Assembly: GCA_025055235.1 (NCBI GenBank)
Contig: JANWYN010000033.1
Location: forward strand, 1 to 32,527
Direction of reading: 5' to 3'
DNA: 32,527 nucleotides
From: Candidatus Roseilinea sp.
Lineage (GTDB): Bacteria > Chloroflexota > Anaerolineae > J036 > Brachytrichaceae
Positions 8,507 to 15,731 of this stretch are shown here, in pieces. A model generated the notes under the pieces. The model worked only from the letters and a program-made list of their open reading frames with translations. It searched no databases and had not been told where the DNA came from. The position numbers and the translations under genes are program-made. The number at the start of each line of letters is the position of its first letter. The stretch's first letter is position 1.

Positions 8507-9166
8507 TCACGCCGACTCGCGCAGCATCGCTTGCACGTCCCTGGTGATGACCTCGATGGGTGTGCCGAAAGAGTACTTCATTCGCCATTTGCCCTGCGCA
8601 TCAAGCAAGTAAATAAAGCTGGTGTGGGCGACCAGATAGCTCTCCGGATTGTTGCCCTGCGGCGGTTGCTTCTCGAACAGGCCGTCGAACTCGTAGATCA
8701 GCTTCTTCAGCGTGGCTTCGTCGCCGGTCAGGCCGATAAAGGCCGGATCAAAGGCCGTCACGTAGCGCCGGATCACTTCCGGTGTGTCGCGTTGCGGGTC
8801 CACGGTGATAAAGACGAAGTTGACCTGGTCGCCGGCCTCGCCCAACTCGCGCTTCACCCGGCGCAGGTCCGACATGGTCAGCGGACACACGTCCGGGCAG
8901 AAGGTATAGCCGAAGGCGATGAGCGTGGGCTTGCCGCGCAGCGCATCGAGCGACATCGGCTGATTGTTCTGATCAATCAGCGTGACGTTGGAGATGGTGC
9001 GGTACTGGCTGATGGCGACGCCGCCGGGCGTCGGCGTCGGGATCGGGCCGGTGGCCAGTTGCGGCGCATAGCTGAGCAGCAAACCGAAGATCACGATGGC
9101 CGCCATGCCGCCCAGCACGCCGAGGAACACTTTGAAACCATCGCTCCGAGTGTTCATGACGGGCAT
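8507..9166 (-). CDS. SCO1/SenC family copper chaperone, membrane anchored
   Basis: 219 aa with an N-terminal membrane helix (VFLGVLGGMAAIVIFGLLL), a short Pro-rich linker and a SCO domain. The copper ligands are in GYTFCPDVCPLTM (CxxxC) and the His in VAHTSFIYLLDAQG. Also visible are FVFITVDPQRDTPEV and FDPAFIGLTGD, typical of the family. It is predicted to deliver copper to cytochrome oxidase CuA on the outer face. It lies downstream of the PCu(A)C gene on the same strand (60 nt gap), so the two are probably co-transcribed. The start may be ATG 9166 or the second ATG three codons on. Confidence 0.9.
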   Translation of the reverse strand: MPVMNTRSDGFKVFLGVLGGMAAIVIFGLLLSYAPQLATGPIPTPTPGGVAISQYRTISNVTLIDQNNQPMSLDALRGKPTLIAFGYTFCPDVCPLTMSDLRRVKRELGEAGDQVNFVFITVDPQRDTPEVIRRYVTAFDPAFIGLTGDEATLKKLIYEFDGLFEKQPPQGNNPESYLVAHTSFIYLLDAQGKWRMKYSFGTPIEVITRDVQAMLRESA

Positions 9167-9226
9167 GTTCGCACGAAAAGATAAGAGCGGCGCGAGAGAC
9201 GGCGACCCTCTCGCGCCGCTGCACGC

Positions 9227-9757
9227 TCACGGTTCACGCACGGTCACATCCACGGGGATGGTCTTGCCCGACTGGAAGGTGAGCGTGAGCTTGAACGTAT
9301 CGCCGGGTTTCAGGTCGCGCCTGACGCCCATCAGCATGATGTGGTAGCTGGCCGGCCTCAGCTCCACGCTGCCGTTGGCAGGGATCTCCAGGCCGCCGGT
9401 GACTTCTTCCATCACCATCATGCCGTCTTTCTCTTTGGTCTGGTGCACCTGGATCATGTCGGCGACGTCGCCGGATGCGCTAAGCAGCTTATCGGGCGCA
9501 CTCCCCTTATTTTCAATCACCATGTAGGCGGCGCTGTTCACGCTGCTCTTGGCAGTGTCAGTCTTGTCCGAACTGCCGTGGTTGCCATGAGAATGGCTCT
9601 CGCCGGCGCCCATCATGCCCATTGTCGGACGGGCCCAGGCATCTCGAATCGCGATGTTGCTCTGCCCGCCCGTATTTTGGGCGGGCGTTGCCGGCGCGGC
9701 GCAAGCGACGAGCATCAGCCCCGCAACGGCTGCCAAAAACAATTTCTTGATCATCAT
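9227..9757 (-). CDS. PCu(A)C-type periplasmic copper chaperone, lipoprotein
   Basis: 176 aa from ATG 9757, preceded by GGAAAG. It has a lipoprotein signal with lipobox LVAC. The family core (DUF461) is clear: IRDAWARPTM, AAYMVIENKG, then Met/His ligands in MIQVHQTKEKDGMMVMEEV and the hallmark YHIMLMG, ending in a beta strand (FKLTLTFQSGKTIPV). These proteins bind Cu(I) and hand it to SCO proteins or directly to CuA. An unusual His/Ser/Gly/Met-rich loop (GMMGAGESHSHGNHG) is inserted after the first strand and may add a metal site. It lies upstream of the SCO gene 8507-9166 on the same strand. Confidence 0.88.
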   Translation of the reverse strand: MMIKKLFLAAVAGLMLVACAAPATPAQNTGGQSNIAIRDAWARPTMGMMGAGESHSHGNHGSSDKTDTAKSSVNSAAYMVIENKGSAPDKLLSASGDVADMIQVHQTKEKDGMMVMEEVTGGLEIPANGSVELRPASYHIMLMGVRRDLKPGDTFKLTLTFQSGKTIPVDVTVREP

Positions 9758-9866
9758 CTTTCCATCCTGCTCAAAAGCGCAGCCCATATCCGATGAGGCG
9801 CACGAGCCGGCTGCGCAGCGACGCGCGCGCCTAGAAGTTGGTTCGAATGTGACAGTGAATCGGAAC

Positions 9867-10211
9867 TCAGGAGGCAAGACGAGGGGGTGGTTTAGGCGGC
9901 TGCTGCTCGATGTGAAAGGGCGGTGAACCCTGGACAGGCGTTAGGCTGGTCAGAATGGTCAGCGCGGCGAGCCCCAGCGGCTGAGATGGCGCACATTCCG
10001 TCACGGCGCGAATCAACTGCTGCAAAGTGCTAAGCGGCGTGCGGCTATCGTCAGAGGACGCGGGTTGATGATACGGTGACGGTGGGGCGCAACGAAAGCC
10101 CGCTGCTGGCGCCTCGTGATGAACGATGTCCAAGATGCGACAGAATGCAATGCACAACAGCGGCGCCAACGCCAACAGCATTGCGACGCTCGTGCGACTC
10201 AGCGCAACCAT
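9867..10211 (-). CDS. Small unknown membrane protein next to copper genes
   Basis: About 114 aa from ATG 10211; ATG 10250 upstream in frame is an alternative. I do not recognise a family. It has an N-terminal hydrophobic stretch (VAMLLALAPLLCIAFC), a short HH-containing segment (DIVHHEAP), a second hydrophobic stretch (PLGLAALTILTSLTPV) and a His- and Pro-rich tail (FHIEQQPPKPPPR). Two membrane passes with His and Cys residues near them, upstream of a copper chaperone on the same strand (109 nt gap), suggest a link to copper handling. This is context only. Confidence 0.5.
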   Translation of the reverse strand: MVALSRTSVAMLLALAPLLCIAFCRILDIVHHEAPAAGFRCAPPSPYHQPASSDDSRTPLSTLQQLIRAVTECAPSQPLGLAALTILTSLTPVQGSPPFHIEQQPPKPPPRLAS

Positions 10212-10365
10212 CTGTTCTGAGTAAACCTGCGCGATTGTCCATTTGCCCATACGATCCAAGCACGCACAACGCGCAGGTAATTATCCCATGCGGATCACCG
10301 CGTGATCGTTTGCACATCGGCGAGGTCGTCCGATAATCACCGGGCGAAGGCAAGCGAGGCCCAGC

Positions 10366-10851
10366 ATGTACGAGACGCTCGAAGAGTTGCGCGGCGTGAC
10401 GCTCTTCACGGTGGCGCCATTGTGCGACGGTGACCTATTGCTCCACTTGGTCGGGACGGAGCCGCTGGACGAAACCGTAGGCCGCGTGCCCACGTATCGC
10501 TTCGACATGCATCTGCAGGGCGTGCGCCACGCTGTGGGCGGCATCAGCCTGCGCATCGCCAACACGGATCACATCGTGAACTATTTGGGGCACATCGGCT
10601 ACCACGTCGAGCCGGCCTATCGTGGCCGGCATCTGGCCGCGCGAAGCTGCCGGCTGTTGCTGCCGCTGGCGCGCCGGCATGGTCTGAACCCGCTCTGGAT
10701 CACGTGCAACCCCGACAACTGGGCGTCGCGCCGCACGTGTGAGCTGGCCGGCGCGCGCCTGGTGGAGATCGTCAATGTCCCCCCGGACAACCCGATCTAC
10801 CTCGGCGGCGAGCCACGCAAGTGCCGCTATCGGCTGGATACAATGGGTTGA
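10366..10851 (+). CDS. GNAT family N-acetyltransferase
   Basis: 161 aa. The acetyl-CoA binding segment is visible as GYHVEPAYRGRHLAARSCRL, followed by the typical late-strand and helix region ITCNPDNWASRRTCELAGA. The N-terminal part binds the acceptor and is not diagnostic. The substrate is unknown. It precedes the Sec-thioredoxin gene on the same strand by 87 nt, but that gap has a small hairpin (10859-10875) and the next gene has its own ribosome site, so linkage is uncertain. Confidence 0.8.
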   Translation: MYETLEELRGVTLFTVAPLCDGDLLLHLVGTEPLDETVGRVPTYRFDMHLQGVRHAVGGISLRIANTDHIVNYLGHIGYHVEPAYRGRHLAARSCRLLLPLARRHGLNPLWITCNPDNWASRRTCELAGARLVEIVNVPPDNPIYLGGEPRKCRYRLDTMG

Positions 10852-10858
10852 TGTGTCA

Positions 10859-10875
10859 ACAACTCAGCGAGTTGT
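10859..10875 (+). other. Small hairpin after GNAT gene
   Basis: ACAACTC pairs with GAGTTGT across an AGC loop 8 nt after the stop. It could be a weak terminator or pause site. No T-run follows directly. Confidence 0.35.
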
Positions 10876-10938
10876 AATCCCTGCTCTCTATGATGCAGCG
10901 CGTATCTAGACCTAGACAATGAGGAGGATTTCAGAACA

Positions 10939-11367
10939 ATGATGCGAATGCCTCGATTGATGGCTGCAGCAGTCGCTGCGGCCGCGACGATCGCGCTGGT
11001 CGCGTGTGGCTCGCCCCAGGCAACGCCGATAGCAGCGCCGGTCGCGCCTACCACCGCACCCGCCGCAGCGCCGGCTACGGGCGCCCGCCCCCTGTTTATT
11101 GACTTCTACGCGCCGTGGTGAGGATCGTGCATGGCAATGAAGCCTGTCGTGAACAGGCTCGAAGAGGAATTCGGCGACCAGGTGGAATTCCGGGCGCTGA
11201 ACATTGACGAAGCCAGCTCCAAAGAGGCGATGGCGAAGTACAAGTTCGTCGGCCAGCCCCAGTTCGTCATCGTCGCCCCGAACGGCGAGGTGGTCGCCTC
11301 GCGCAACGGCATGCAGACCTACGACCGGTTGAAAGCCGACATCGAAGCAGCCTTGGCGAAACGGTAA
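10939..11367 (+). CDS. Thioredoxin-like lipoprotein, probable selenoprotein (UGA at Cys position 61)
   Basis: A strong ribosome site (GAGGAGG, 10921-10927) precedes ATG 10939. Residues 1-23 are a lipoprotein signal (lipobox LVAC, Cys 23), followed by an Ala/Pro/Thr linker. The thioredoxin fold starts at FIDFYAPW. The next codon is TGA (11119-11121), then G-S-C. The frame continues with no further stop through MKPVVNRLEEEFGD, FRALNIDEASS, the cis-Pro region VGQPQFVIVAPNGEVV and a final helix to TAA 11367. TGA therefore sits exactly where the first Cys of WCGSC belongs, giving a U-G-S-C redox motif. A SECIS-like hairpin follows at the expected distance. TGA is a normal stop elsewhere in the window, so the code is not reassigned. 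Likely an extracytoplasmic reductase. A Cys-to-stop mutation is the alternative. Confidence 0.82.
11119..11159 (+). promoter_or_regulatory. UGA codon and bacterial SECIS-like hairpin
   Basis: Downstream of UGA 11119-11121, AGCCTGT (11141-11147) pairs perfectly with ACAGGCT (11153-11159) around the 5-nt loop CGTGA. The apical loop starts 26 nt after UGA and has G at its second position. The published bacterial SECIS model asks for a loop 16-37 nt from UGA with G among the first two loop bases, so the fit is good. Confidence 0.75.
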
Positions 11368-11377
11368 TGTGCAAGAC

Positions 11378-11414
11378 AATCGCCCTCTGCTGCTCTTCGG
11401 CGCAGAGGGCGATT
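11378..11414. terminator. Bidirectional terminator between convergent genes
   Basis: AATCGCCCTCTGC (11378-11390) pairs perfectly over 13 bp with GCAGAGGGCGATT (11402-11414), followed by TTTT-rich sequence on the plus strand and preceded by A-rich sequence for the minus strand. It lies between the stops of the thioredoxin-like and Uma2 genes. Confidence 0.85.
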
Positions 11415-11415
11415 T

Positions 11416-11925
11416 TCATTCTTCGGTCTCCACAATCCCCCACCACTCCATGAGCTTGAGCAAGCCGGGTTGCTTGCGAAACCACTCGACGGGAAAGGCC
11501 AGTTGCACGATGGCCGCCGAGTAGTGCAGGCCGCCCTTGTCCGGCGGGATCAGGTCGTAGTTCCAGTTTGCGTCGGCCTGGTAGCAGAAGCCGCGGCCTT
11601 TGTCGGCCTCGATCTGCCAGTACTCCAGCACATGCGCAGCGGCGTAGCGCCGCCGGAGCGCAGCGCGTTCTTCTTCGCTCACGCCGCTGTGCAGCACATC
11701 TATCGCCAGTGCTGGCGGTCCATAGATCGCGTCGGCCTTGACGGATCTGCGCTCGCTGTTCGGCACGTAGAGCACGTCCGGCGTCAACACGTCATCGCCC
11801 ACGACGACGCGCGCACCTTTGCCGATGACCGCGCCGAGTTCATACGCCTCGACGACGACGGTGAGCAGGGTGACCAGCCACGCTTGTAGCTTAGCTTGTA
11901 GGACGCTGTACGGTGAGGAGGACAT
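11416..11925 (-). CDS. Uma2 family (DUF820) putative endonuclease
   Basis: 169 aa from ATG 11925 (MSSSPYSVLQAKL). The PD-(D/E)XK-like Uma2 core is recognisable: a GARVVVGDDVLTPDVLYV segment with the acidic Asp, then a strand ALAIDVLHSGVSEEER and RRRYAAAHVLEYWQIEAD. In typical members a Lys follows the E-V-x-S-P-S strand; here the strand ends DVLHSGVS and the basic positions are Arg, so catalysis is uncertain. These genes are abundant in Chloroflexota and cyanobacteria and their role is unclear. The in-frame extension to 11946 enters a heptanucleotide repeat array and is rejected. Confidence 0.75.
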   Translation of the reverse strand: MSSSPYSVLQAKLQAWLVTLLTVVVEAYELGAVIGKGARVVVGDDVLTPDVLYVPNSERRSVKADAIYGPPALAIDVLHSGVSEEERAALRRRYAAAHVLEYWQIEADKGRGFCYQADANWNYDLIPPDKGGLHYSAAIVQLAFPVEWFRKQPGLLKLMEWWGIVETEE

Positions 11926-11937
11926 GGCGTAAAACGC

Positions 11938-12000
11938 AATCATCAATCATGAATCATCAATCATGATTCATGATTCATGATTCATGATTGATGATTCATG
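11938..12000. repeat. Heptanucleotide repeat array, AATCATG/ATTCATG type, palindromic
   Basis: Nine consecutive 7-nt units (63 bp). The first four are AATCATC or AATCATG, the rest ATTCATG or ATTGATG. The left units are the reverse complement of the right units, so the array can fold into a long hairpin with about one mismatch in 21 bp. It lies between two genes on the same strand, just upstream of the Uma2 start. Confidence 0.9.
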
Positions 12001-12014
12001 ATTGTGATCCACGA

Positions 12015-12899
12015 TTAACAACCCGTGACCGCGACCGGCCGGCCGCCGATCTCACGCAGCGCGCGCCAGCGCACGGGGGCGTAGTAGATCTCGAATTCGA
12101 GCAAGCCCCGATCAATCGTTGTCACGTAGGCGCGCATGGATTTGCCGCCGTAGTATGCATAGCCCAGGCATGCCGTATAGCCCTGCTCCGGCTCCATAGC
12201 CCAGCCCAGGCTGCTGCGCACGCTCTCCCTCGTTCGCCAGACCAGGCCGAAGCCGCGCACCGGTGCGAATTCGCCGGCGGGCGGCGCGGCGGAGAGCGCC
12301 GGCTCTGTGCTGCCTTCGACGAATTCATCGCTGTAGCGTTCGAGCAGCGCTGCATCGCCGAAGCGCGGCGCGTCGTACAACACATAGATCGAATCCGTCG
12401 CAGCGAGCCAGATCATCGCGCCGTGCTCGAAGCGCTGAAAGGCGGCCGGCGTGGCCTGCACGGGCGTAAATGGGCAACCTTCCACGCGCGGCGTGAAGAA
12501 CCACGGATGGTCGCATGTCAAGATCAGGCGTTGTGTGCTGCGCAGTTGGCCATCTACATTCAGCGCCAGCACCAGCGGGCTGAGCGCGCCGGCTTGTGCA
12601 GGCACCGTGAACGAGATCACCCCAGCTTTGCGCGAGGGCGTGCTGCGCGTCTGCTGCGGCAGGCGAAAGCCCGCCGGCGCGCCGTCCACGGTCAACGCAG
12701 TCAATGTCACGCGGCGTGCCGGCCGGTCGAGCCGATAGGTAGCAACGACGGTTTCGCCTTTAGCCGCTTCTTGCCTGTCGAGCGTGAACGCCAGAACGTT
12801 CGGCGCTTGCAGAGGAGACGAACGCGCCATGGCCGGCGCTGGCGCCGCTGCGGCCAACGCGATGGCGCTCGCTGCGATCAGCCGGCACAACGTTCGCAT
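12015..12899 (-). CDS. Secreted protein of unknown function
   Basis: 294 aa with a clear signal peptide (LCRLIAASAIALAAAAPAPA, cleavage near MA-RSS). The mature protein starts with a beta-sandwich-like region (VLAFTLDRQEAAKGETVVAT, possibly Ig-like). A second domain follows containing CPFTPVQATPAAFQRFEHGA, MIWLAATDSIYVLYDAP and GFGLVWRTRESVRSSLGWA. I recognise the second part only as a type often seen in secreted proteins of related genomes, without a known function. It ends in VTGC. The start has no ribosome site but has TACAAT 7 nt upstream, so it is probably leaderless. It is divergent from the GNAT gene at 12914. Confidence 0.7.
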   Translation of the reverse strand: MRTLCRLIAASAIALAAAAPAPAMARSSPLQAPNVLAFTLDRQEAAKGETVVATYRLDRPARRVTLTALTVDGAPAGFRLPQQTRSTPSRKAGVISFTVPAQAGALSPLVLALNVDGQLRSTQRLILTCDHPWFFTPRVEGCPFTPVQATPAAFQRFEHGAMIWLAATDSIYVLYDAPRFGDAALLERYSDEFVEGSTEPALSAAPPAGEFAPVRGFGLVWRTRESVRSSLGWAMEPEQGYTACLGYAYYGGKSMRAYVTTIDRGLLEFEIYYAPVRWRALREIGGRPVAVTGC

Positions 12900-12913
12900 A
12901 CACTGGATTGTAA
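12900..12913. promoter_or_regulatory. Overlapping divergent leaderless promoters in a 14-bp gap
   Basis: Two start codons face away from each other with 14 bp between them. For the minus gene TACAAT (12912-12907) lies 7 nt before its ATG. For the plus gene TACACT (12899-12904) lies 9 nt before its ATG. Neither has room for a ribosome site. Each -10 box lies in or next to the other gene's start region, so the two promoters probably exclude each other. Motif-based. Confidence 0.5.
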
Positions 12914-13360
12914 ATGAGCGAAGTGATCATCGAGCGCTTCACGCCGGCGGATCAGCCGGCCGCGCGGGCGCTGATTCTGGCCGGCTTGGAGGAGCGCTGG
13001 GGCGTGCTCGACCCATCGCTCAACCCGGACCTGAACGACATCGCTGCCAGCTATGCTGCCGGCGCGTTTCTCGTCGCGCGGATGGCCGGCCGGCTCATCG
13101 GCACGGGTGCGTTGCTGCCGGAGGGCGAAGGCGTTGGGCGCATCGTGCGCATGTCGGTTGACTCGCGCCATCGCCGCCATGGGATCGGCGCGCGCATCCT
13201 GCAAGCGCTGCTCGATGACGCGCGGGCACGCGGGTATCGCACGATCGTGCTGGAGACGACCGAGACGTGGGACGACGCAATTGCGTTCTACCTGCGCCAG
13301 GGCTTTCGTATCGTCGCGCGCCGCGATGGGGAGGTGCACTTCGCGATGGCGCTGGCATGA
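12914..13360 (+). CDS. GNAT family N-acetyltransferase
   Basis: 148 aa, full length for the fold. The acetyl-CoA loop is in VGRIVRMSVDSRHRRHGIGA (R/Q-x-x-G-x-G/A type: RHRRHGIGARI). The later ETTETWDDAIAFYLRQGFRI is the standard terminal strand-helix region. The substrate is unknown. The start abuts the divergent secreted-protein gene. It converges on another GNAT gene (13370-13969) with 9 nt between stops. Confidence 0.88.
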   Translation: MSEVIIERFTPADQPAARALILAGLEERWGVLDPSLNPDLNDIAASYAAGAFLVARMAGRLIGTGALLPEGEGVGRIVRMSVDSRHRRHGIGARILQALLDDARARGYRTIVLETTETWDDAIAFYLRQGFRIVARRDGEVHFAMALA

Positions 13361-13369
13361 GTGGCGCGA

Positions 13370-13969
13370 TCACAGCCGCATTCCATACATGATGGCGTGT
13401 TGATCGTCACGGAGGCGCCGGAAGCCCATGCGCTCGTAGAAAGCGATGGCATTGTGGTTGCGCGCGCCCACGCCCAGGTGCACTGCCGGCGCGCCCAGCT
13501 CGCGCAGCCGCGCCAGGAAGGTCTCCACCAGCCGGCGGCCCCAGCCCTGCTTCTGGGCGACCGGCAGGATGTCTATGTGCAAATGCGCCGGATACTCGCG
13601 CGCGATCTCATCCACCTCGATGCCGGCGTGGATGGCGCGGATCATCTCTGCATCGGGCGAGTGATCGTCGGGCGGCGGCAATGGATAGCGTGCGCGCAGT
13701 GGCGGGAACCATTCGCGTTCACAGCGCGCGGCGAATTCGGCGGTGTCCAATGCGCCGAGGATGTAGCCGCACGCCTCGTCGCGCTCGTCAACCAGCACGA
13801 ACGACGTCTCCGGCGCGAGCACGCCGTACGGTGCGGCGAAGTAATGGCCGAGCAGATCCGGGTCGCGAAAGCGCGAGGTCGCGTCGGCGCCGCTGTCGCC
13901 GGTTTTCAGGCAGATGGTGTAGAGCGCGCGCAGATCGCGCGGCTGATAGGGGCGAATGGCGAAGGGCAT
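13370..13969 (-). CDS. GNAT family N-acetyltransferase
   Basis: 199 aa from ATG 13969 ([20 protein letters not shown]). The acetyl-CoA loop is in [20 protein letters not shown] (QKQGWGRR) and the final motif in [20 protein letters not shown]. It resembles the C-terminal acetyltransferase-like domain family related to that of eukaryotic O-GlcNAcase, from the [11 protein letters not shown] pattern. It starts 4 nt after the stop of the MutS-like gene, so it is probably the last gene of that operon. The longer in-frame start (14047) overlaps MutS and is rejected. Confidence 0.87.
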   Translation of the reverse strand: MPFAIRPYQPRDLRALYTICLKTGDSGADATSRFRDPDLLGHYFAAPYGVLAPETSFVLVDERDEACGYILGALDTAEFAARCEREWFPPLRARYPLPPPDDHSPDAEMIRAIHAGIEVDEIAREYPAHLHIDILPVAQKQGWGRRLVETFLARLRELGAPAVHLGVGARNHNAIAFYERMGFRRLRDDQHAIMYGMRL

Positions 13970-13973
13970 GATG

Positions 13974-15731
13974 TCAAGTTCGGCGATGCACCAGCGCTTC
14001 GATCTGCTCGAAGCTAATGCCGTATTTGCGTGCGATGTCGCGGGCATAGCTCATGCCCTGAGGCGGGCCGGGCATGATCTTGTAGGTGCGCACGCCGGCT
14101 TCGTCCGAGCCGTTGCGGGCGAGAGTCTGCGCAATCAGGCTGGTGACGCAGCTATCGCCGGGCGTCTCGGCGTTGATCTGCTCGGCGGCTGCGGCCAGGC
14201 CGTGCAGGTGCGTGGCGAAGATCGCCCGTGCGCCGAGCAAGCGCAGCCCGCGCACCACGTCGCGCGCTAAGTACAGGCTTTCATCCGGGCTGGTGCTGGA
14301 GAGCGACTCGTTCAGCAGCACCAGGCTGTGGCGTGTGGCGTGTGCAAAGATTTGGCTCAGCCGGCGCGCTTCTTCGCCCAGCCGGCCCGACTCCAGTTCG
14401 GGCCGTTCTTCGGCGGCGAAATGCGTGAAGATCGCATCCACAGGACTGATGCGCGCCTGCCGCGCCGGCACGGGCAGGCCGGCCTGCGCCAACACATGAA
14501 TCAGACCGACCGCCTGGATGAAGGTGGTCTTGCCACCTTGATTCGGCCCGGTGAGGATGAAGATGCGCCCGGCTGCGCCGGCAGCAGGTTCACCGAAAGC
14601 GACGTCGTTCAGCACGACGCGCCCGCGCAGATCCGCCTGTGGCTCGCGCGCCAGCATGCGCAGGGCCAAGTTAAGGTTGAACAGGTCGTGCACCTCGCAA
14701 GCGCGCGCCTCGCGCGGGAGGATGTCCGGCCGGCACATGGGCAAGCCGGCCGCTTCGATCCGCCGGACGAGCTGAACTGCGCCGAGGTAGAACGCGATCT
14801 CGCCTTCCAGCGCGATCAGGAACTGGCTGCTCAGCCGCGCATAGCGCGCCAGCGCCTCGGCGACCGGCTGCGCTGCCGATTCGAGAATGTCGCTGAGGTC
14901 CTTGAACAGCGGCACGAGCATCAGGTTCGCGCGCGTGTAGGGCATGTGATCGGGCAGCGTGATGCGATGCAGGCGCGCCAAACCTTGCGACGTTTCACCG
15001 TCGCCGTCTGGCTTGCCGAGCAGTTTGCCCAACAGCGAGAACCCCGCACCCTTGAAGCGGTGGGTGTTGATGGCGAGCAACGTCGCCTCGCTCGGCTGCA
15101 GATGCGCATCGAGGTTGACGCCGATGGTGACGCTGCCGATGTTGCGCACCTTGGCCAGCATCTCCGGCAGTTCGGCGCGCAAGGCCTGGAAGGCCGGATC
15201 GTTTTCTATCGCGGTCAGGGCATCCAGCACGCGCCGCCAGCCGGCCGATGCGAGCGCGCCGACGTGGGAGAGCAGCACGGCGCGCAATCGTTGCACGCAC
15301 TCGACGTAGAGCTCTAGCTCGCCCAGCCGAAAGACGACCCGTTGCAGGGCAGTCTCGCTGGGACGCGCCGGGTGATTCACGGCATAGAAGCCAAGCTGCG
15401 TTAGCGTGGGCAAGAGTTGGCGCAGCGCCTCGGCCAGCGCCGCGTTGTGCAGCAAGTCTCCTAACGCCGCCTGCCGGTAGGCGATCACAGCCGGATCGTC
15501 GCACAGCGCCAGCAGCGCCTGGCGCGCACGCGCTTCATAGCGGCCGTCTAGGCTGAGCGCGCGTGCAAGCTCGGCGATACCCAGGTCGGCCGCTGCTGCA
15601 TCGTTCAGGGCAGCGCCGGCGCGGCCTGCGCCTTCAGGCCAAAGCAGGCTGACAGGGCTCTGAGGGATCTGCGCGCTCACGACCGCGTGGATTGTAATAG
15701 GTCGCAGCAAGTATTGATCATCCACCGTCAC
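13974..15731 (-). CDS. MutS-family ATPase (MutS-like, not canonical MutS or MutS2)
   Basis: About 585 aa from GTG 15731, which has AAAGG 9 nt upstream and overlaps the glycosyltransferase end by 14 nt; GTG 15725 is an alternative. The C-terminal MutS ATPase domain is clear: Walker [15 protein letters not shown] (about residue 395) and the THLHGL segment. The Walker B-like strand reads [16 protein letters not shown], so the usual Asp of DE is Asn. The N-terminal 390 residues resemble the MutS core/lever region ([26 protein letters not shown]). The DNA mismatch domain I and a Smr domain are absent. It belongs to a poorly described MutS-related group; mismatch repair should not be assumed. Confidence 0.8.
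   Translation of the reverse strand: MTVDDQYLLRPITIHAVVSAQIPQSPVSLLWPEGAGRAGAALNDAAAADLGIAELARALSLDGRYEARARQALLALCDDPAVIAYRQAALGDLLHNAALAEALRQLLPTLTQLGFYAVNHPARPSETALQRVVFRLGELELYVECVQRLRAVLLSHVGALASAGWRRVLDALTAIENDPAFQALRAELPEMLAKVRNIGSVTIGVNLDAHLQPSEATLLAINTHRFKGAGFSLLGKLLGKPDGDGETSQGLARLHRITLPDHMPYTRANLMLVPLFKDLSDILESAAQPVAEALARYARLSSQFLIALEGEIAFYLGAVQLVRRIEAAGLPMCRPDILPREARACEVHDLFNLNLALRMLAREPQADLRGRVVLNDVAFGEPAAGAAGRIFILTGPNQGGKTTFIQAVGLIHVLAQAGLPVPARQARISPVDAIFTHFAAEERPELESGRLGEEARRLSQIFAHATRHSLVLLNESLSSTSPDESLYLARDVVRGLRLLGARAIFATHLHGLAAAAEQINAETPGDSCVTSLIAQTLARNGSDEAGVRTYKIMPGPPQGMSYARDIARKYGISFEQIEALVHRRT

Noticed and set aside
11119..11121. Thioredoxin-like gene read as two ORFs or a pseudogene broken at TGA
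   Set aside because: The only stop falls exactly on an active-site Cys codon, the rest of the frame is intact, and a SECIS-like hairpin follows at the right distance. Loss by chance mutation remains possible but less likely.
11938..12000. CRISPR array
   Set aside because: Units are 7 nt with no spacers, and no cas genes are present. The same applies to the other heptad arrays.
14328..15317. Plus-strand ORF (329 codons) opposite the MutS-like gene
   Set aside because: Shadow frame with biased composition; the minus strand has a clear Walker A and MutS fold.
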